Assembly: GCF_018336155.1 (NCBI RefSeq) | Contig: NZ_JAGYHF010000007.1 | Span: forward strand, 186,001-250,000 | Length of the DNA stretch: 64,000 bases | Reading direction: 5' to 3' | Source: Pseudomonas rustica | GTDB taxonomy: Bacteria; Pseudomonadota; Gammaproteobacteria; Pseudomonadales; Pseudomonadaceae | Shown here: one piece after another, positions 48,554 through 58,498 of the stretch | How the letters are laid out: each line of letters starts with the position of its first letter | How positions within the stretch are numbered: position 1 is the stretch's first letter | The notes under the pieces: generated by a model | Told to the model about the DNA's origin: nothing | Databases searched by the model: none | Seen by the model: the letters and a program-made list of their open reading frames with translations, nothing else | Program-made: the position numbers and the translations under genes

Positions 48554-49186
48554 TCATTTGCGCAGGCTGGGGCTCAGGCGCAGCATATCCAACCCTGTAT
48601 CGACCCAACGCTCGGCCTCGGCATGCAGTTCAAAGCTGTCCGGTGCCAGAAGCCATCCGTACAGGAGGCCATCAATATAGGCATGAATGCTGATGGCCGC
48701 GCGGGCAGTGTCGAGATCTTCCGGCAACTGGCCGCGATTCACCGCATTACGCAGGGTCAGCCCGATGCGATCATTGCATTCGAGGCTGGCCGACCGGCGC
48801 TGCTGGCGCAAATCGCACATTTCATCGGTGAATTCGCACTTATGAAACAGAATTTCGTTAATACGCCGGGTTTTCGGGTCCAGTGCAATTTGATGAAACA
48901 AATGAATCAACAGCTTGCGCATGCAGCCCAGCGGATCGAGTTCGTCCTCGCTCTCGCTGGCCTTGGCCAGCTCATCCAGCGTTTCGTGCAGGGTGTCGAG
49001 CATGGCCTGAAGCAGGTCGGCTTTATTGCTGAAATGCCAATAAATAGCGCCACGCGTGACGCCGGCAAGGGTCGCGATGTCCGCCAGCGTCGTACGAGCG
49101 ACGCCCCTTTCATAAAAGGCTTTCTCCGCCGCTTCCAGAATCTGGTTGCGGGTTTCCTGAGCTTCCTCTTTGGTACGACGGACCAT
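48554..49186 (-). CDS. emhR: TetR-family repressor of the RND efflux operon (EmhR/TtgR type)
   Basis: 210 residues, the length of TtgR/EmhR. Helix-turn-helix at about residues 10-55 ([51 protein letters not shown]), and a ligand-binding helical bundle that in TtgR binds antibiotics and plant phenolics ([15 protein letters not shown] near the C-terminus). Divergent from emhABC, it represses them by binding the operator at 49334-49364 and releases it on ligand binding. The stretch 48304-48553 between the orphan gene and this one shows no gene. Confidence 0.9.
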   Translation of the reverse strand: MVRRTKEEAQETRNQILEAAEKAFYERGVARTTLADIATLAGVTRGAIYWHFSNKADLLQAMLDTLHETLDELAKASESEDELDPLGCMRKLLIHLFHQIALDPKTRRINEILFHKCEFTDEMCDLRQQRRSASLECNDRIGLTLRNAVNRGQLPEDLDTARAAISIHAYIDGLLYGWLLAPDSFELHAEAERWVDTGLDMLRLSPSLRK

Positions 49187-49333
49187 GGCAGTAAAACCTC
49201 AAACAGGATGTTTCAGGGATGGCTGAATATCCGCTGAATAAAGAGGGGGTGATCTCTCGCGGATCGGCTCCCCGGCCTACAATTTCTTACCTTGCGACGA
49301 CTTTTGTAACAGGGTGGGTACGACGCCAAGGTG

Positions 49334-49364
49334 TTTACAAACAACCATGAACGTAAGTATATTC
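49334..49364. promoter_or_regulatory. EmhR/TtgR-type operator in the emhR-emhA gap
   Basis: TTTACAAACAACCATGAACG followed by TAAGTATATTC: the pseudo-palindrome TTTAC...GTAAG matches the TtgR operator of P. putida as I recall it, with one or two changes. It lies about 90 bases before emhA and overlaps the divergent promoters. Confidence 0.75.
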
Positions 49365-49452
49365 CTTAGCAAGCTACTTATCCACCCGGTACCCTTTTTT
49401 TACCCTTCCACACTTCTTGTGCGCTTTTTGCGCGCCTGACCCGAGGATTTTC

Positions 49453-50610
49453 ATGCAATTCAAGCCAGCTGTTACCGCTCTGGTCACTGCCGTCGCCCTG
49501 GCATCGCTGCTCAGCGGATGTAAAAAGGAAGAAGCGGCACCGGCCGCTCCGCCCCCTCAGGTCGGCGTCGTTACCCTGCAACCACAAGCCTTTACCCTCA
49601 CTTCGGAACTGCCGGGCCGCACCAGCGCGTTCCGCGTTGCCGAAGTTCGACCACAGGTCAACGGCATCATTCTCAAGCGTCTGTTCAAGGAAGGTGGCGA
49701 CGTCAAAGCCGGCCAGCAGCTGTATCAGATCGATCCAGCCGTGTACGAAGCGACCCTGAAAAGCGCCGAAGCCAACCTGCGTTCGACCAAGTCGATCTCT
49801 GATCGCTACAAGCAACTGGTCGATGAACAAGCCGTCAGCCGTCAGGAATACGACACCGCCGTGTCCAACCGCATGGAATCGGAAGCGTCGTTGCAGAGCG
49901 CGCAGATCAACGTGCGTTACACCAAGGTTTACGCGCCGATCTCCGGCCGTATCGGTCGCTCTTCGGTCACCGAAGGTGCGCTGGTCAACAATGGCCAGAC
50001 CGATGCCATGGCAACGATCCAGCAGCTGGATCCGATTTACGTCGACGTGACCCAGTCTTCGGTTGAATTGCTGGAACTGCGCCGCGAGCTGGAAAGCGGT
50101 CGCCTGCAAAAATCCGGCGAGAACTCGGCAGCGGTCAAACTGACCCTGGAAGACGGCAGCCAGTACAAGCTCGACGGTAAGCTGGAATTCTCCGAAGTGT
50201 CGGTCGACCCGACTACCGGTTCCGTGACCCTGCGCGCCGTGTTCCCGAACCCGGATCACACCCTGCTGCCGGGCATGTTCGTCCGTGCTCAATTGCAGGC
50301 CGGTGTTAACGCTGCAGCGATTCTGGCACCGCAACAAGGCGTGACCCGCGACCTCAAAGGCACCCCGACCGCACTGGTCGTTGGCGCCGACAACAAGGTC
50401 GAGCTGCGTCAGCTCAAGGCCAGCCGCACCGTCGGCAGCCAGTGGCTGATCGAAGACGGCCTGAAAGCCGGCGATCGTCTGATCACCGAAGGCCTGCAAT
50501 ACGTTCGTCCGGGCGTGCAAGTGAACCCGACCGAAGCCACCAACGTAGCGAAAAAGAACCCGGCCCCCGCTCAGCCTGCTGACAAAGCCGCTGGCGGCAA
50601 AGGGGAGTAA
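49453..50610 (+). CDS. emhA: RND efflux periplasmic adaptor (MexA/TtgA/EmhA type)
   Basis: 385 residues. Lipoprotein signal with lipobox LLSGC (Cys about 24), then PAPPPQVGVVTLQPQ-like N-terminus, the lipoyl/alpha-hairpin part (YEATLKSAEANLRSTKSISD, YKQLVDEQAVSRQEYDTAVS) and beta-barrel (GALVNNGQTDAMATIQQLDP). It joins the inner-membrane pump to the outer-membrane channel. ATG 49453 follows GAGGA at good spacing. First gene of the emhABC operon. Confidence 0.93.
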   Translation: MQFKPAVTALVTAVALASLLSGCKKEEAAPAAPPPQVGVVTLQPQAFTLTSELPGRTSAFRVAEVRPQVNGIILKRLFKEGGDVKAGQQLYQIDPAVYEATLKSAEANLRSTKSISDRYKQLVDEQAVSRQEYDTAVSNRMESEASLQSAQINVRYTKVYAPISGRIGRSSVTEGALVNNGQTDAMATIQQLDPIYVDVTQSSVELLELRRELESGRLQKSGENSAAVKLTLEDGSQYKLDGKLEFSEVSVDPTTGSVTLRAVFPNPDHTLLPGMFVRAQLQAGVNAAAILAPQQGVTRDLKGTPTALVVGADNKVELRQLKASRTVGSQWLIEDGLKAGDRLITEGLQYVRPGVQVNPTEATNVAKKNPAPAQPADKAAGGKGE

Positions 50611-50613
50611 CTC

Positions 50614-53600
50614 ATGTCAAAATTCTTCATCGACCGTCCGATTTTCGCCTGGGTAATTGCCCTGGTGATCATGCTGGTCGGGGCACTTTCGATCCTGAAA
50701 TTGCCGATCAACCAGTACCCGAGCATTGCACCACCGGCCATTGCGATCTCCGTGACCTACCCGGGCGCTTCGGCGCAAACCGTGCAGGACACCGTGGTTC
50801 AGGTCATCGAGCAGCAGCTCAACGGTATCGACAACCTGCGTTATGTGTCGTCGGAAAGTAACTCCGACGGCAGCATGACCATCACCGCGACCTTCGAGCA
50901 AGGCACCAACTCCGACACCGCGCAGGTTCAGGTCCAGAACAAGCTGAACCTGGCCACCCCGCTGTTGCCGCAGGAAGTGCAGCAACAAGGTATCCGTGTG
51001 ACCAAGGCAGTGAAAAACTTCCTCTTGGTGATCGGCGTGGTATCGCGTGACGGCAGCATGACCAAGGACGACTTGTCCAACTACATCGTGTCGAACATGC
51101 AGGATCCGATTTCGCGGACCGCCGGTGTGGGTGACTTCCAGGTCTTCGGTGCCCAGTACGCGATGCGCATCTGGCTCGACCCGGCCAAGTTGAACAAATT
51201 CAACCTGACCCCGGCCGACGTCAGCTCCGCGATCTCGGCGCAGAACGTCCAGGTCTCCTCCGGTCAGCTCGGCGGTTTGCCGGCGCTGCCTGGCCAGCAA
51301 CTGAACGCCACGATCATCGGCAAGACCCGTCTGCAGACTGCCGAGCAGTTCAAGGCGATTCTGCTGAAGGTCAATCAGGACGGTTCGCAAGTTCGCATTG
51401 GTGACGTCGCCGATGTCGGTCTGGGTGGCGAAAACTCGACCATTTCGGCTCAGTTCAACGGCAAGCCGTCGTCCGGTCTGGCGGTGAAACTGGCCAACGG
51501 CGCCAACGCCCTCGACACCGCCAAAGCCCTGCGCAAGACGATTGACGAGCTCAAGCCATTCTTCCCGGAAGGCATGGAAGTGGTATTCCCGTACGACACC
51601 ACTCCGGTGGTGACCGAATCGATCAAGGGTGTGGTTGAAACCCTGGTCGAAGCGATCGTGCTGGTGTTCCTGGTGATGTTCCTGTTCCTGCAAAACTTCC
51701 GCGCCACCGTCATCACCACGATGACCGTGCCGGTAGTATTGCTCGGTACTTTCGGCATCCTCGCGGCGTTCGGTTTCAGCATCAACACCCTGACCATGTT
51801 CGGTATGGTGTTGGCCATCGGCTTGCTGGTGGACGATGCCATCGTTGTGGTGGAAAACGTCGAGCGGGTGATGAGCGAAGAAGGCTTGTCACCGAAGGAA
51901 GCGACCAAAAAGTCCATGGGCCAGATCCAGGGCGCACTGGTCGGTATTGCGCTGGTGCTGTCGGCGGTACTGCTGCCGATGGCGTTCTTCAGCGGCTCCA
52001 CCGGTGTGATCTACAAGCAGTTCTCGATCACCATCGTCTCGGCCATGGCCCTGTCGGTATTGGTTGCGCTGATCTTCACCCCGGCGCTCTGCGCCACCAT
52101 GCTCAAGGCGATTCCGAAAGGCGAGCACGGCACACCGAAAAAAGGCTTCTTCGGCTGGTTCAACCGTAACTTCGACCGTGGCGTTCGCAGCTACGAGCGC
52201 GGCGTTGGCAACATGCTGTCGCGCAAAGCCCCGTATCTGCTGGCGTATCTGCTGATCGTGGTTGGCATGATCTGGCTGTTCACGCGCATTCCGACCGCGT
52301 TCCTGCCGGAAGAAGACCAAGGCGTACTGTTCGCTCAGGTGCAAACCCCGGCCGGTTCCAGTGCTGAACGTACCCAAGTCGTCATCGACGAAATGCGTTC
52401 CTACCTGCTGGAGAAAGAGTCCGGTGCGGTGGCCTCGGTGTTCACCGTGAACGGCTTCAACTTCGCCGGTCGTGGGCAGAGCTCGGGTCTGGCGTTCATC
52501 ATGCTTAAACCGTGGGACGAGCGTGACGCCAGCAACAGCGTGTTTGCCCTCGCCCAGCGTGCGCAGCAGCACTTCTTCACCTTCCGCGACGCGATGGTGT
52601 TTGCTTTCGCCCCGCCAGCGGTACTGGAGTTGGGTAACGCCACCGGTTTCGACGTGTTCCTGCAAGACCGTGCCGGTATCGGTCACGACAAGTTGATGGA
52701 AGCGCGTAACCAGTTCCTCGGTCTGGCCGCGCAGAGCAAGGTGCTCTACCAGGTACGTCCGAACGGCCTGAACGACGAGCCGCAATACCACCTGGAAATT
52801 GATGACGAGAAAGCCCGCGCCTTGGGTGTGAGCATTTCCGACATCAACAGCACCCTGTCGATTTCCTTCGGTAGTAGCTACGTCAACGACTTCATCGACC
52901 GTGGTCGGGTGAAGAAGGTGTACGTGCAAGGTCAGGCCGGTGCTCGCATGAGCCCCGAAGACATGAAGAAATGGTACGTGCGCAACAGCGCCGGGACCAT
53001 GGTGCCGTTCTCCGCATTCGCCAAGGGCGAGTGGATCTATGGTTCGCCGAAACTGGCGCGTTACAACGGTGTAGAAGCGATGGAGATCCTCGGTTCTCCG
53101 GCGCCGGGTTACTCCACCGGTGATGCGATGGCCGAAGTCGAAGCGATTGCCAAGAAGCTGCCGGCGGGTGTCGGTATCTCCTGGACCGGTCTGTCATATG
53201 AAGAACGTCTGTCGGGTTCGCAAGCGCCGGCGCTGTACGCCCTGTCGCTGCTGATGGTGTTCCTGTGTCTGGCGGCGCTGTACGAGAGCTGGTCGATTCC
53301 GATCGCCGTTATGCTCGTGGTGCCGCTGGGGATCATCGGCGCGCTGCTGGCCACCAGCCTGCGCGGTCTGTCCAACGACGTGTACTTCCAGGTGGGTCTG
53401 TTGACGACCATTGGTCTGGCGGCTAAAAACGCCATTCTGATCGTCGAGTTCGCCAAGGAACTGCATGAACAAGGGCGTAGCCTGCGTGATGCGGCGATCG
53501 AAGCCTGCCGCATGCGTCTGCGACCGATCATCATGACGTCGCTGGCCTTCGTCCTCGGTGTTGTACCGTTGGCGATCTCCACCGGTGCCGGTTCGGGCAG

Positions 53601-53766
53601 CCAACACGCGATCGGTACCGGCGTAATTGGCGGTATGCTCACAGCCACGATCCTGGCGGTCTTCTGGGTTCCACTGTTCTTCGTTACGGTTTCGTCCATC
53701 GGCCAGCGTAAAATCGCCGATCCAGATGACGAAGCTAAAGAAACTCCTAAAGAGGCTGGCCAATGA
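50614..53766 (+). CDS. emhB: RND efflux inner-membrane pump (MexB/TtgB/EmhB type)
   Basis: 1050 residues, the usual size. HAE1-family proton/drug antiporter: the start [20 protein letters not shown], helix 4 with the proton-relay Asp pair ([18 protein letters not shown]), and the second-half counterpart including helix 10 Lys ([20 protein letters not shown]). In P. fluorescens EmhB exports polycyclic aromatics, chloramphenicol and other drugs. Starts 3 bases after emhA and its stop overlaps the emhC ATG by four bases, so the three subunits are translationally linked. Confidence 0.95.
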   Translation: MSKFFIDRPIFAWVIALVIMLVGALSILKLPINQYPSIAPPAIAISVTYPGASAQTVQDTVVQVIEQQLNGIDNLRYVSSESNSDGSMTITATFEQGTNSDTAQVQVQNKLNLATPLLPQEVQQQGIRVTKAVKNFLLVIGVVSRDGSMTKDDLSNYIVSNMQDPISRTAGVGDFQVFGAQYAMRIWLDPAKLNKFNLTPADVSSAISAQNVQVSSGQLGGLPALPGQQLNATIIGKTRLQTAEQFKAILLKVNQDGSQVRIGDVADVGLGGENSTISAQFNGKPSSGLAVKLANGANALDTAKALRKTIDELKPFFPEGMEVVFPYDTTPVVTESIKGVVETLVEAIVLVFLVMFLFLQNFRATVITTMTVPVVLLGTFGILAAFGFSINTLTMFGMVLAIGLLVDDAIVVVENVERVMSEEGLSPKEATKKSMGQIQGALVGIALVLSAVLLPMAFFSGSTGVIYKQFSITIVSAMALSVLVALIFTPALCATMLKAIPKGEHGTPKKGFFGWFNRNFDRGVRSYERGVGNMLSRKAPYLLAYLLIVVGMIWLFTRIPTAFLPEEDQGVLFAQVQTPAGSSAERTQVVIDEMRSYLLEKESGAVASVFTVNGFNFAGRGQSSGLAFIMLKPWDERDASNSVFALAQRAQQHFFTFRDAMVFAFAPPAVLELGNATGFDVFLQDRAGIGHDKLMEARNQFLGLAAQSKVLYQVRPNGLNDEPQYHLEIDDEKARALGVSISDINSTLSISFGSSYVNDFIDRGRVKKVYVQGQAGARMSPEDMKKWYVRNSAGTMVPFSAFAKGEWIYGSPKLARYNGVEAMEILGSPAPGYSTGDAMAEVEAIAKKLPAGVGISWTGLSYEERLSGSQAPALYALSLLMVFLCLAALYESWSIPIAVMLVVPLGIIGALLATSLRGLSNDVYFQVGLLTTIGLAAKNAILIVEFAKELHEQGRSLRDAAIEACRMRLRPIIMTSLAFVLGVVPLAISTGAGSGSQHAIGTGVIGGMLTATILAVFWVPLFFVTVSSIGQRKIADPDDEAKETPKEAGQ

Positions 53767-55223
53767 GCAAGTCGCTACTCTCCATCGCAGTCGCCGCCTT
53801 CGTACTGAGCGGTTGCTCGCTGATACCTGATTATCAGCAGCCTGAGGCTCCGGTCGCAGGCCAGTACCCGCAAGGGCCGGCGTACTCGCCGGCCCAGGCA
53901 CCGGCGCAAGCCGCTGCCGAGCAGGGCTGGAAGCAGTTTTTCCACGACCCTGCCCTGCAACAGCTGATCCAGGTGTCGCTGGAAAACAACCGTGACCTGC
54001 GTGTCGCGGCACTGAACATCGACGCTTACGCGGCTCAATACCGCATTCAGCGTGCTGACTTGTACCCGGCGATTTCGGCCAATGGTTCCGGCAGCCGTCA
54101 ACGTCTTCCGGAACGCGCTTCGCAGACCGGCGAGTCGATGATCAGCAGCTCGTACTCGGCCACTGTCGGCATCAGCGCCTACGAACTCGACCTGTTCGGT
54201 CGCGTTCGCAGCCTGAGCGAACAAGCGCTGCAACAATACTTCGCCACGGAAGAAGCGCGCCGCAGCACCCAGATCAGTCTGGTCGCCAGCGTCGCCAATG
54301 CTTACCTGACCTGGCAAGCGGACAAGGAACTGCTCAAGCTGACCCAGGACACCCTCGGTGCCTTTGAAGAAAGCTACAAGCTGACCAGCCGCAGCAACGA
54401 AGTCGGTGTCGCTTCGGCACTGGATCTGGCGCAGTCGCGTACCTCGGTGGAAAACGCCCGTGCACAACTGGCGCGCTACACCCGCCAGGTCGCTCAGGAC
54501 GAAAACAGCCTGACCCTGCTGCTCGGCACCGGTATCCCGGCCAACCTGCAAGCGGCCAAACCGCTGTCGGATGATCTGCTCAGCGACGTACCGCCGGGTC
54601 TGCCATCGGATCTGCTGCAACGTCGTCCGGACATTCTGCAAGCCGAGCACAACCTGAAAGCGGCCAACGCCAACATCGGCGCGGCCCGTGCAGCGTTCTT
54701 CCCGAGCATCAGCCTGACCGCCAACGCGGGCACCCTGAGCCCGGATCTGTCCGGTCTGTTCAAGGGTGGTTCGGGGACGTGGCTGTTCTCGCCGCAGATC
54801 AACCTGCCGATCTTCAACGCCGGCAGCCTGCGCGCCAGCCTCGACTACGCCAAGATCCAGAAAGACATTGGCGTGGCGAATTATGAGAAGTCGATTCAAA
54901 CCGCCTTCCAGGAAGTCGCCGACGGCCTGGCCGCCCGCCAGACCTACACCGAACAGCTGCAAGCGCAGCGTGACTTCGTTCAGGCCAACCAGGATTACTA
55001 CCGCCTGGCCGAGCGTCGTTACCGCATCGGTGTCGACAGCAACCTGACCTTCCTCGATGCCCAGCGTCAGCTGTTCAGCGCGCAACAAGCGCTGATCACC
55101 GACCGCCTCGCGCAGCTGACCAGTGCGGTCAACCTGTACAAGGCTTTGGGTGGCGGCTGGAACTCGCAAACCGCGAAGAACGAGCCGGTGAAAGAAGAAG
55201 CGCCGAAGATGAGATTGTTCTGA
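53763..55223 (+). CDS. emhC: RND efflux outer-membrane channel (OprM/TtgC/EmhC type)
   Basis: 486 residues. Lipoprotein lipobox (VLSGC, Cys about 19), followed by OEP-family repeats: [40 protein letters not shown] and in the second half [37 protein letters not shown]. It forms the trimeric outer-membrane tunnel of the EmhAB pump. The ATG overlaps the emhB stop (ATGA). A strong terminator follows. Confidence 0.94.
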   Translation: MSKSLLSIAVAAFVLSGCSLIPDYQQPEAPVAGQYPQGPAYSPAQAPAQAAAEQGWKQFFHDPALQQLIQVSLENNRDLRVAALNIDAYAAQYRIQRADLYPAISANGSGSRQRLPERASQTGESMISSSYSATVGISAYELDLFGRVRSLSEQALQQYFATEEARRSTQISLVASVANAYLTWQADKELLKLTQDTLGAFEESYKLTSRSNEVGVASALDLAQSRTSVENARAQLARYTRQVAQDENSLTLLLGTGIPANLQAAKPLSDDLLSDVPPGLPSDLLQRRPDILQAEHNLKAANANIGAARAAFFPSISLTANAGTLSPDLSGLFKGGSGTWLFSPQINLPIFNAGSLRASLDYAKIQKDIGVANYEKSIQTAFQEVADGLAARQTYTEQLQAQRDFVQANQDYYRLAERRYRIGVDSNLTFLDAQRQLFSAQQALITDRLAQLTSAVNLYKALGGGWNSQTAKNEPVKEEAPKMRLF

Positions 55224-55241
55224 TCATCTGCTGAACACAAG

Positions 55242-55266
55242 AAGCCCACCGATTGGTGGGCTTTTT
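55242..55266 (+). terminator. Rho-independent terminator after emhC
   Basis: AAGCCCACC-GATT-GGTGGGCTTTTT: nine-base stem, four-base loop, T-run. It lies 18 bases after the emhC stop. Confidence 0.92.
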
Positions 55267-55299
55267 GTTGCCTGCCATAAAGTTGTATTGCCTGAACTG

Positions 55300-55374
55300 G
55301 CCCCTTCGCGAGCAAGCCCGCTCCCACAGGGGAACGCATTCCAAATGTGGGAGCGGGCTTGCTCGCGAAGAGGC
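55300..55374. repeat. REP pair (GTGGGAGCGGGCTTGCTCGC family)
   Basis: CCCTTCGCGAGCAAGCCCGC plus TCCCACAGG, then the inverted TGTGGGAGCGGGCTTGCTCG plus CGAAGAGG. Confidence 0.9.
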
Positions 55375-55410
55375 CCTCACATTCACCCAAAAAAACCGGC
55401 CCAATCTTGC

Positions 55411-55425
55411 GTTCGATAATCGCCC
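55411..55425 (+). promoter_or_regulatory. Near-exact PcaR box upstream of the porin gene
   Basis: GTTCGATAATCGCCC agrees at 14 of 15 positions with the PcaR box I recall for P. putida pca promoters (GTTCGATAATCGCAC). It is about 210 bases before the OprD-family gene. The gene-free stretch 55224-55636 also holds the emhC terminator and a REP pair; in its last 200 bases I see no other feature. PcaR, activated by beta-ketoadipate, would tie the porin to the pca regulon. Confidence 0.65.
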
Positions 55426-55636
55426 AAAACCCGCTTCTCCCGATTGAATCCCCACCACCGCCCCCCGCACCATTCGAGCCACAAAACCAATAACAACAGG
55501 TTCGCCACATGCTCCCACGCTCTGCTCCGTCCGGCTGATCGCCGCCGCCTCACCCCCTGAATCCATCGCATTTCTGCGCCATCAAAACGGCCGCAGCGCA
55601 TTCCGTTTGCCTCAAAAAAACAAGAGAGACCCAGCT

Positions 55637-56896
55637 ATGACTACCTCCCCTGCGCCCTACGCATTTCCCGGCCTGATCGCCCTGGCCCTGGCGGGTGCCG
55701 CCCTCCCCGTCGCGGCTGAAGAAGCGGGGTTTATTGAAGGGGCCAAGGTCAACCTCAACCTGCGCAACTTCTACATCAACCGCAACTTCACCAACCCGAC
55801 CAAGGCGCAGGGCAAGGCTGAAGAGTGGACGCAGAACTTCATCCTCGACGCCAAATCCGGCTTCACCCAAGGCACCGTCGGCTTCGGCATGGACGTGCTG
55901 GGTTTGTATTCGTTGAAACTCGATGGCGGCAAAGGCACGGGCGGAACGCAGTTGTTGCCGCTGGATCACGACGGGCGCCCGGCGGATAGCTTCGGGCGCA
56001 CCAACGTCGCGTTCAAGGCGAAATTTTCCCAGACCGAAGTGAAGGTCGGCGAATGGATGCCACTGCTGCCGATCCTGCGTTCGGACGACGGTCGCTCGCT
56101 GCCGCAAACTTTTCGTGGCGGCCAGATCACCTCGAAAGAAATCGACGGCCTGACCCTCTACGGCGGCCAGTTCCGCGCCAACAGCCCGCGCGACGACAGC
56201 AGCATGAGCGACATGTCGATGACCGGCAAAGCGGCGTTCACCTCGGATCGATTCAACTTTCAGGGCGGCGAATATGTGTTCAACGAAAAACGCACACAGA
56301 TCGGCTTGTGGAACGCTGAACTCAAGGACATCTACAGCCAGCAATACGTCAACCTGACCCACAGCCAACCGCTGGGCGACTGGACGCTGGGCGCCAACCT
56401 CGGTTTCTTCTACGGCAAGGACGACGGCAGCGCGCGCGCCGGCGATCTCGACAACAAGACCTGGTCGGGGATGTTCTCGGCCCGATACGGCGGCAACACT
56501 TTCTACGTCGGCCTGCAAAAACTCACCGGCGACAGCGCATGGATGCGCGTCAACGGCACCAGCGGCGGCACGCTGGCCAACGACAGTTACAACGCCAGTT
56601 ATGACAACGCGCAGGAACGCTCGTGGCAGCTGCGCCACGACTACAACTTCGCCGCGTTGGGCGTGCCCGGCCTGACCCTGATGAACCGTTACATCAGCGG
56701 CGACAACGTACACACCGGCACCATCACTGACGGCAAGGAATGGGGCCGCGAATCGGAACTGGGCTACACCGTGCAGAGCGGCACGCTCAAGGATCTCAAC
56801 GTCAGATGGCGCAACTCGACCATGCGCCGGGATTTCAGCAATAACGAATTCGACGAGAATCGTTTGATTGTCAGTTACCCGATCAGCCTCCTCTAA
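55637..56896 (+). CDS. OprD-family outer-membrane porin (probable PcaP)
   Basis: 419 residues. Signal peptide (AFPGLIALALAGAALPVAA), then the OprD barrel: GFIEGAKVNLNLRNFYINRN, AKSGFTQGTVGFGMDVLGLY, GEWMPLLPILRSDDGRSLPQ, and a C-terminal ENRLIVSYPISLL strand. OprD/Opd porins admit specific carboxylates, such as aromatic acids. In P. putida a benzoate-type porin stands between ttgRABC and pca genes, as here. A PcaR box upstream supports uptake of protocatechuate-pathway substrates. ATG 55637 is preferred to ATG 55607 because GAGAGA precedes it and the signal peptide starts there. Confidence 0.85.
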   Translation: MTTSPAPYAFPGLIALALAGAALPVAAEEAGFIEGAKVNLNLRNFYINRNFTNPTKAQGKAEEWTQNFILDAKSGFTQGTVGFGMDVLGLYSLKLDGGKGTGGTQLLPLDHDGRPADSFGRTNVAFKAKFSQTEVKVGEWMPLLPILRSDDGRSLPQTFRGGQITSKEIDGLTLYGGQFRANSPRDDSSMSDMSMTGKAAFTSDRFNFQGGEYVFNEKRTQIGLWNAELKDIYSQQYVNLTHSQPLGDWTLGANLGFFYGKDDGSARAGDLDNKTWSGMFSARYGGNTFYVGLQKLTGDSAWMRVNGTSGGTLANDSYNASYDNAQERSWQLRHDYNFAALGVPGLTLMNRYISGDNVHTGTITDGKEWGRESELGYTVQSGTLKDLNVRWRNSTMRRDFSNNEFDENRLIVSYPISLL

Positions 56897-56909
56897 ACAC
56901 AAATCCACC

Positions 56910-56998
56910 CTGTAGGAGCTGCCGCAGGCTGCGATCTTTTGACTTTGATCTTAAAAAACAAAATCAAAAGATCGCAGCCTTCGGCAGCTCCTACAGGG
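56910..56998. repeat. REP pair (GTAGGAGCTGCCGCAGGCTG / GCCTTCGGC mixed)
   Basis: CTGTAGGAGCTGCCGCAGGC plus TGCGATCTTTTGAC, a spacer, and an inverted copy with GCCTTCGGC; the two arms carry different variants, leaving a mismatch pair. Confidence 0.85.
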
Positions 56999-57174
56999 AT
57001 TTGTGCCATTGGTCTGGATGAGTGGTGATTTGCCGGCCGGCAGGTAAAGTTAAAAAACCTGAAGGACTCAGGTGTACGCCCCTTCCCACTTCCGTTATCT
57101 GTTGATGTTGGTCCCCTAAAGACTTGAGCCAGGCTGTCATCGGAAGACACTGTTGATCACCAGAGGACGACCTC

Positions 57175-57984
57175 ATGATCACCCGACTCAAAGAAGCAGC
57201 ACCTGACTGGAACGCCAAGGCGTACCAGCAGTTTTCCCGCCTCAGGCAACGCCCGGTCAATGAATTGCTCGACCGTGTCGACCAACACAACCCCAAACAC
57301 ATTGTTGACCTCGGTTGCGGCACCGGCATCGCCACGCGGTTGTTGGCCGAGCGCTGGCCGCAGGCGCATTTGCTGGGCATCGACAGTTCAGCGCAAATGC
57401 TCGACGAGGCACGCGCCCTGCCGATCAACGCCTCATGGCAACAATGCGACTTGCTTGACTGGCAGCCTGAACAACCGGCGGATCTGCTGTTTGCCGCTGC
57501 CGTGCTGCACTTTATTAATGGTCATGAAACGCTGCTGCCGCGCCTGCTCGGCCAGCTCAACGCCGGCGGCTGCCTGGCCGCGCATATGCCGGACTGGCGC
57601 GATGCGTTGTGGTATCGGCTGATGCTGGAAACCCTCGATGACGGCGGTATCGGCGGCACGCCATTGGGCACGCCGGAACTGCGCCAGCGTATGGCGGCGC
57701 GGCCGTTGTTGGCGCTGGAGGATTACTACCGTTTGCTGGCGCCGCTGACCACGTCGCTGGATATCTGGGAGACCGAGCAGTTGCAGGTGGTCGACGGCAA
57801 ATCGCCGGTGTATGACTGGGTGAAAGTGTCGGCGCTGCGGCCGGTGATGCAGGCGCTGGATTCAGCGGAGCAGGCGCGGTTTATTTATCACTATCTGATG
57901 CGGGTGCACGCGCAGTATCCGCAGGAGGCGGACGGGCATACGTTGTTTGCGTTCAAGCGGATATTTATTGTTGCCAGGGTTTGA
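57175..57984 (+). CDS. Trans-aconitate methyltransferase-like protein
   Basis: 269 residues. Motif I (IVDLGCGTGIATRLLAERWP, about residue 44), GIDSSAQMLDEARALP, and LLFAAAVLHFINGHETLLPR match the Tam branch, but less closely than the gene at 1948-2718. RALQPVMQAL-like C-terminal parts also match. Located between the porin and the convergent pcaC gene. A link to aromatic-acid metabolism is possible because pca products enter the citric acid cycle, but it is not shown. AGAGGA lies about 9 bases before the ATG. Confidence 0.75.
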   Translation: MITRLKEAAPDWNAKAYQQFSRLRQRPVNELLDRVDQHNPKHIVDLGCGTGIATRLLAERWPQAHLLGIDSSAQMLDEARALPINASWQQCDLLDWQPEQPADLLFAAAVLHFINGHETLLPRLLGQLNAGGCLAAHMPDWRDALWYRLMLETLDDGGIGGTPLGTPELRQRMAARPLLALEDYYRLLAPLTTSLDIWETEQLQVVDGKSPVYDWVKVSALRPVMQALDSAEQARFIYHYLMRVHAQYPQEADGHTLFAFKRIFIVARV

Positions 57985-58003
57985 CTTCATTCGGGCGACT
58001 ATC

Positions 58004-58076
58004 GCCTTCGCGAGCAAGCCCGCTCCCACAGTTGAAATGCATTCCAAATGTGGGAGCGGGCTTGCTCGCGAAGGCG
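58004..58076. repeat. REP pair (GTGGGAGCGGGCTTGCTCGC family)
   Basis: CCTTCGCGAGCAAGCCCGCT plus CCCACAG, then the exact inverted TGTGGGAGCGGGCTTGCTCG plus CGAAGG. Between convergent genes; a likely transcription end for pcaC. Confidence 0.9.
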
Positions 58077-58092
58077 TCAGCCCGGTCAACGA

Positions 58093-58485
58093 CTATTCCC
58101 GGGATTCAACCCCTAGCTCATCCCACACCGATTCCGCCAAATGAAACGTCGCATTCGCCGCCGGAATCCCGCAGTAAATCGCGCTCTGCATGATCACTTC
58201 CTTGATCTCGCCGCGGCTCACGCCATTATTCGCCGCCGCGCGCAAATGCAGTTTCAGCTCGCCTTCGCGGTTCATGCCGATCAGCATGGCGATGGTAATC
58301 AAACTGCGCGTGTGCCGAGGCAAGCCCGGACGCGTCCAGATATCGCCCCAGGCATGCCGGGTGATCATCTCCTGAAATTCCGAGTTGAACTCGGTCAGCG
58401 TGGTCAGGCTGCGATCGACGTGCGCATCGCCCAACACCGCGCGGCGCACTTGCATGCCGTCGTCGTAACGTTGTTTCTCGTCCAC
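58093..58485 (-). CDS. pcaC: 4-carboxymuconolactone decarboxylase
   Basis: 130 residues, standard size. Small helical carboxymuconolactone decarboxylase fold: DIWTRPGLPRHTRSLITIAM, ELKLHLRAAANNGVSRGEIK, EVIMQSAIYCGIPAANATFH. It converts 4-carboxymuconolactone to beta-ketoadipate enol-lactone. Last gene of the operon, 13 bases after pcaD. Confidence 0.94.
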   Translation of the reverse strand: MDEKQRYDDGMQVRRAVLGDAHVDRSLTTLTEFNSEFQEMITRHAWGDIWTRPGLPRHTRSLITIAMLIGMNREGELKLHLRAAANNGVSRGEIKEVIMQSAIYCGIPAANATFHLAESVWDELGVESRE

Positions 58486-58498
58486 GAAAATCCCCTTG

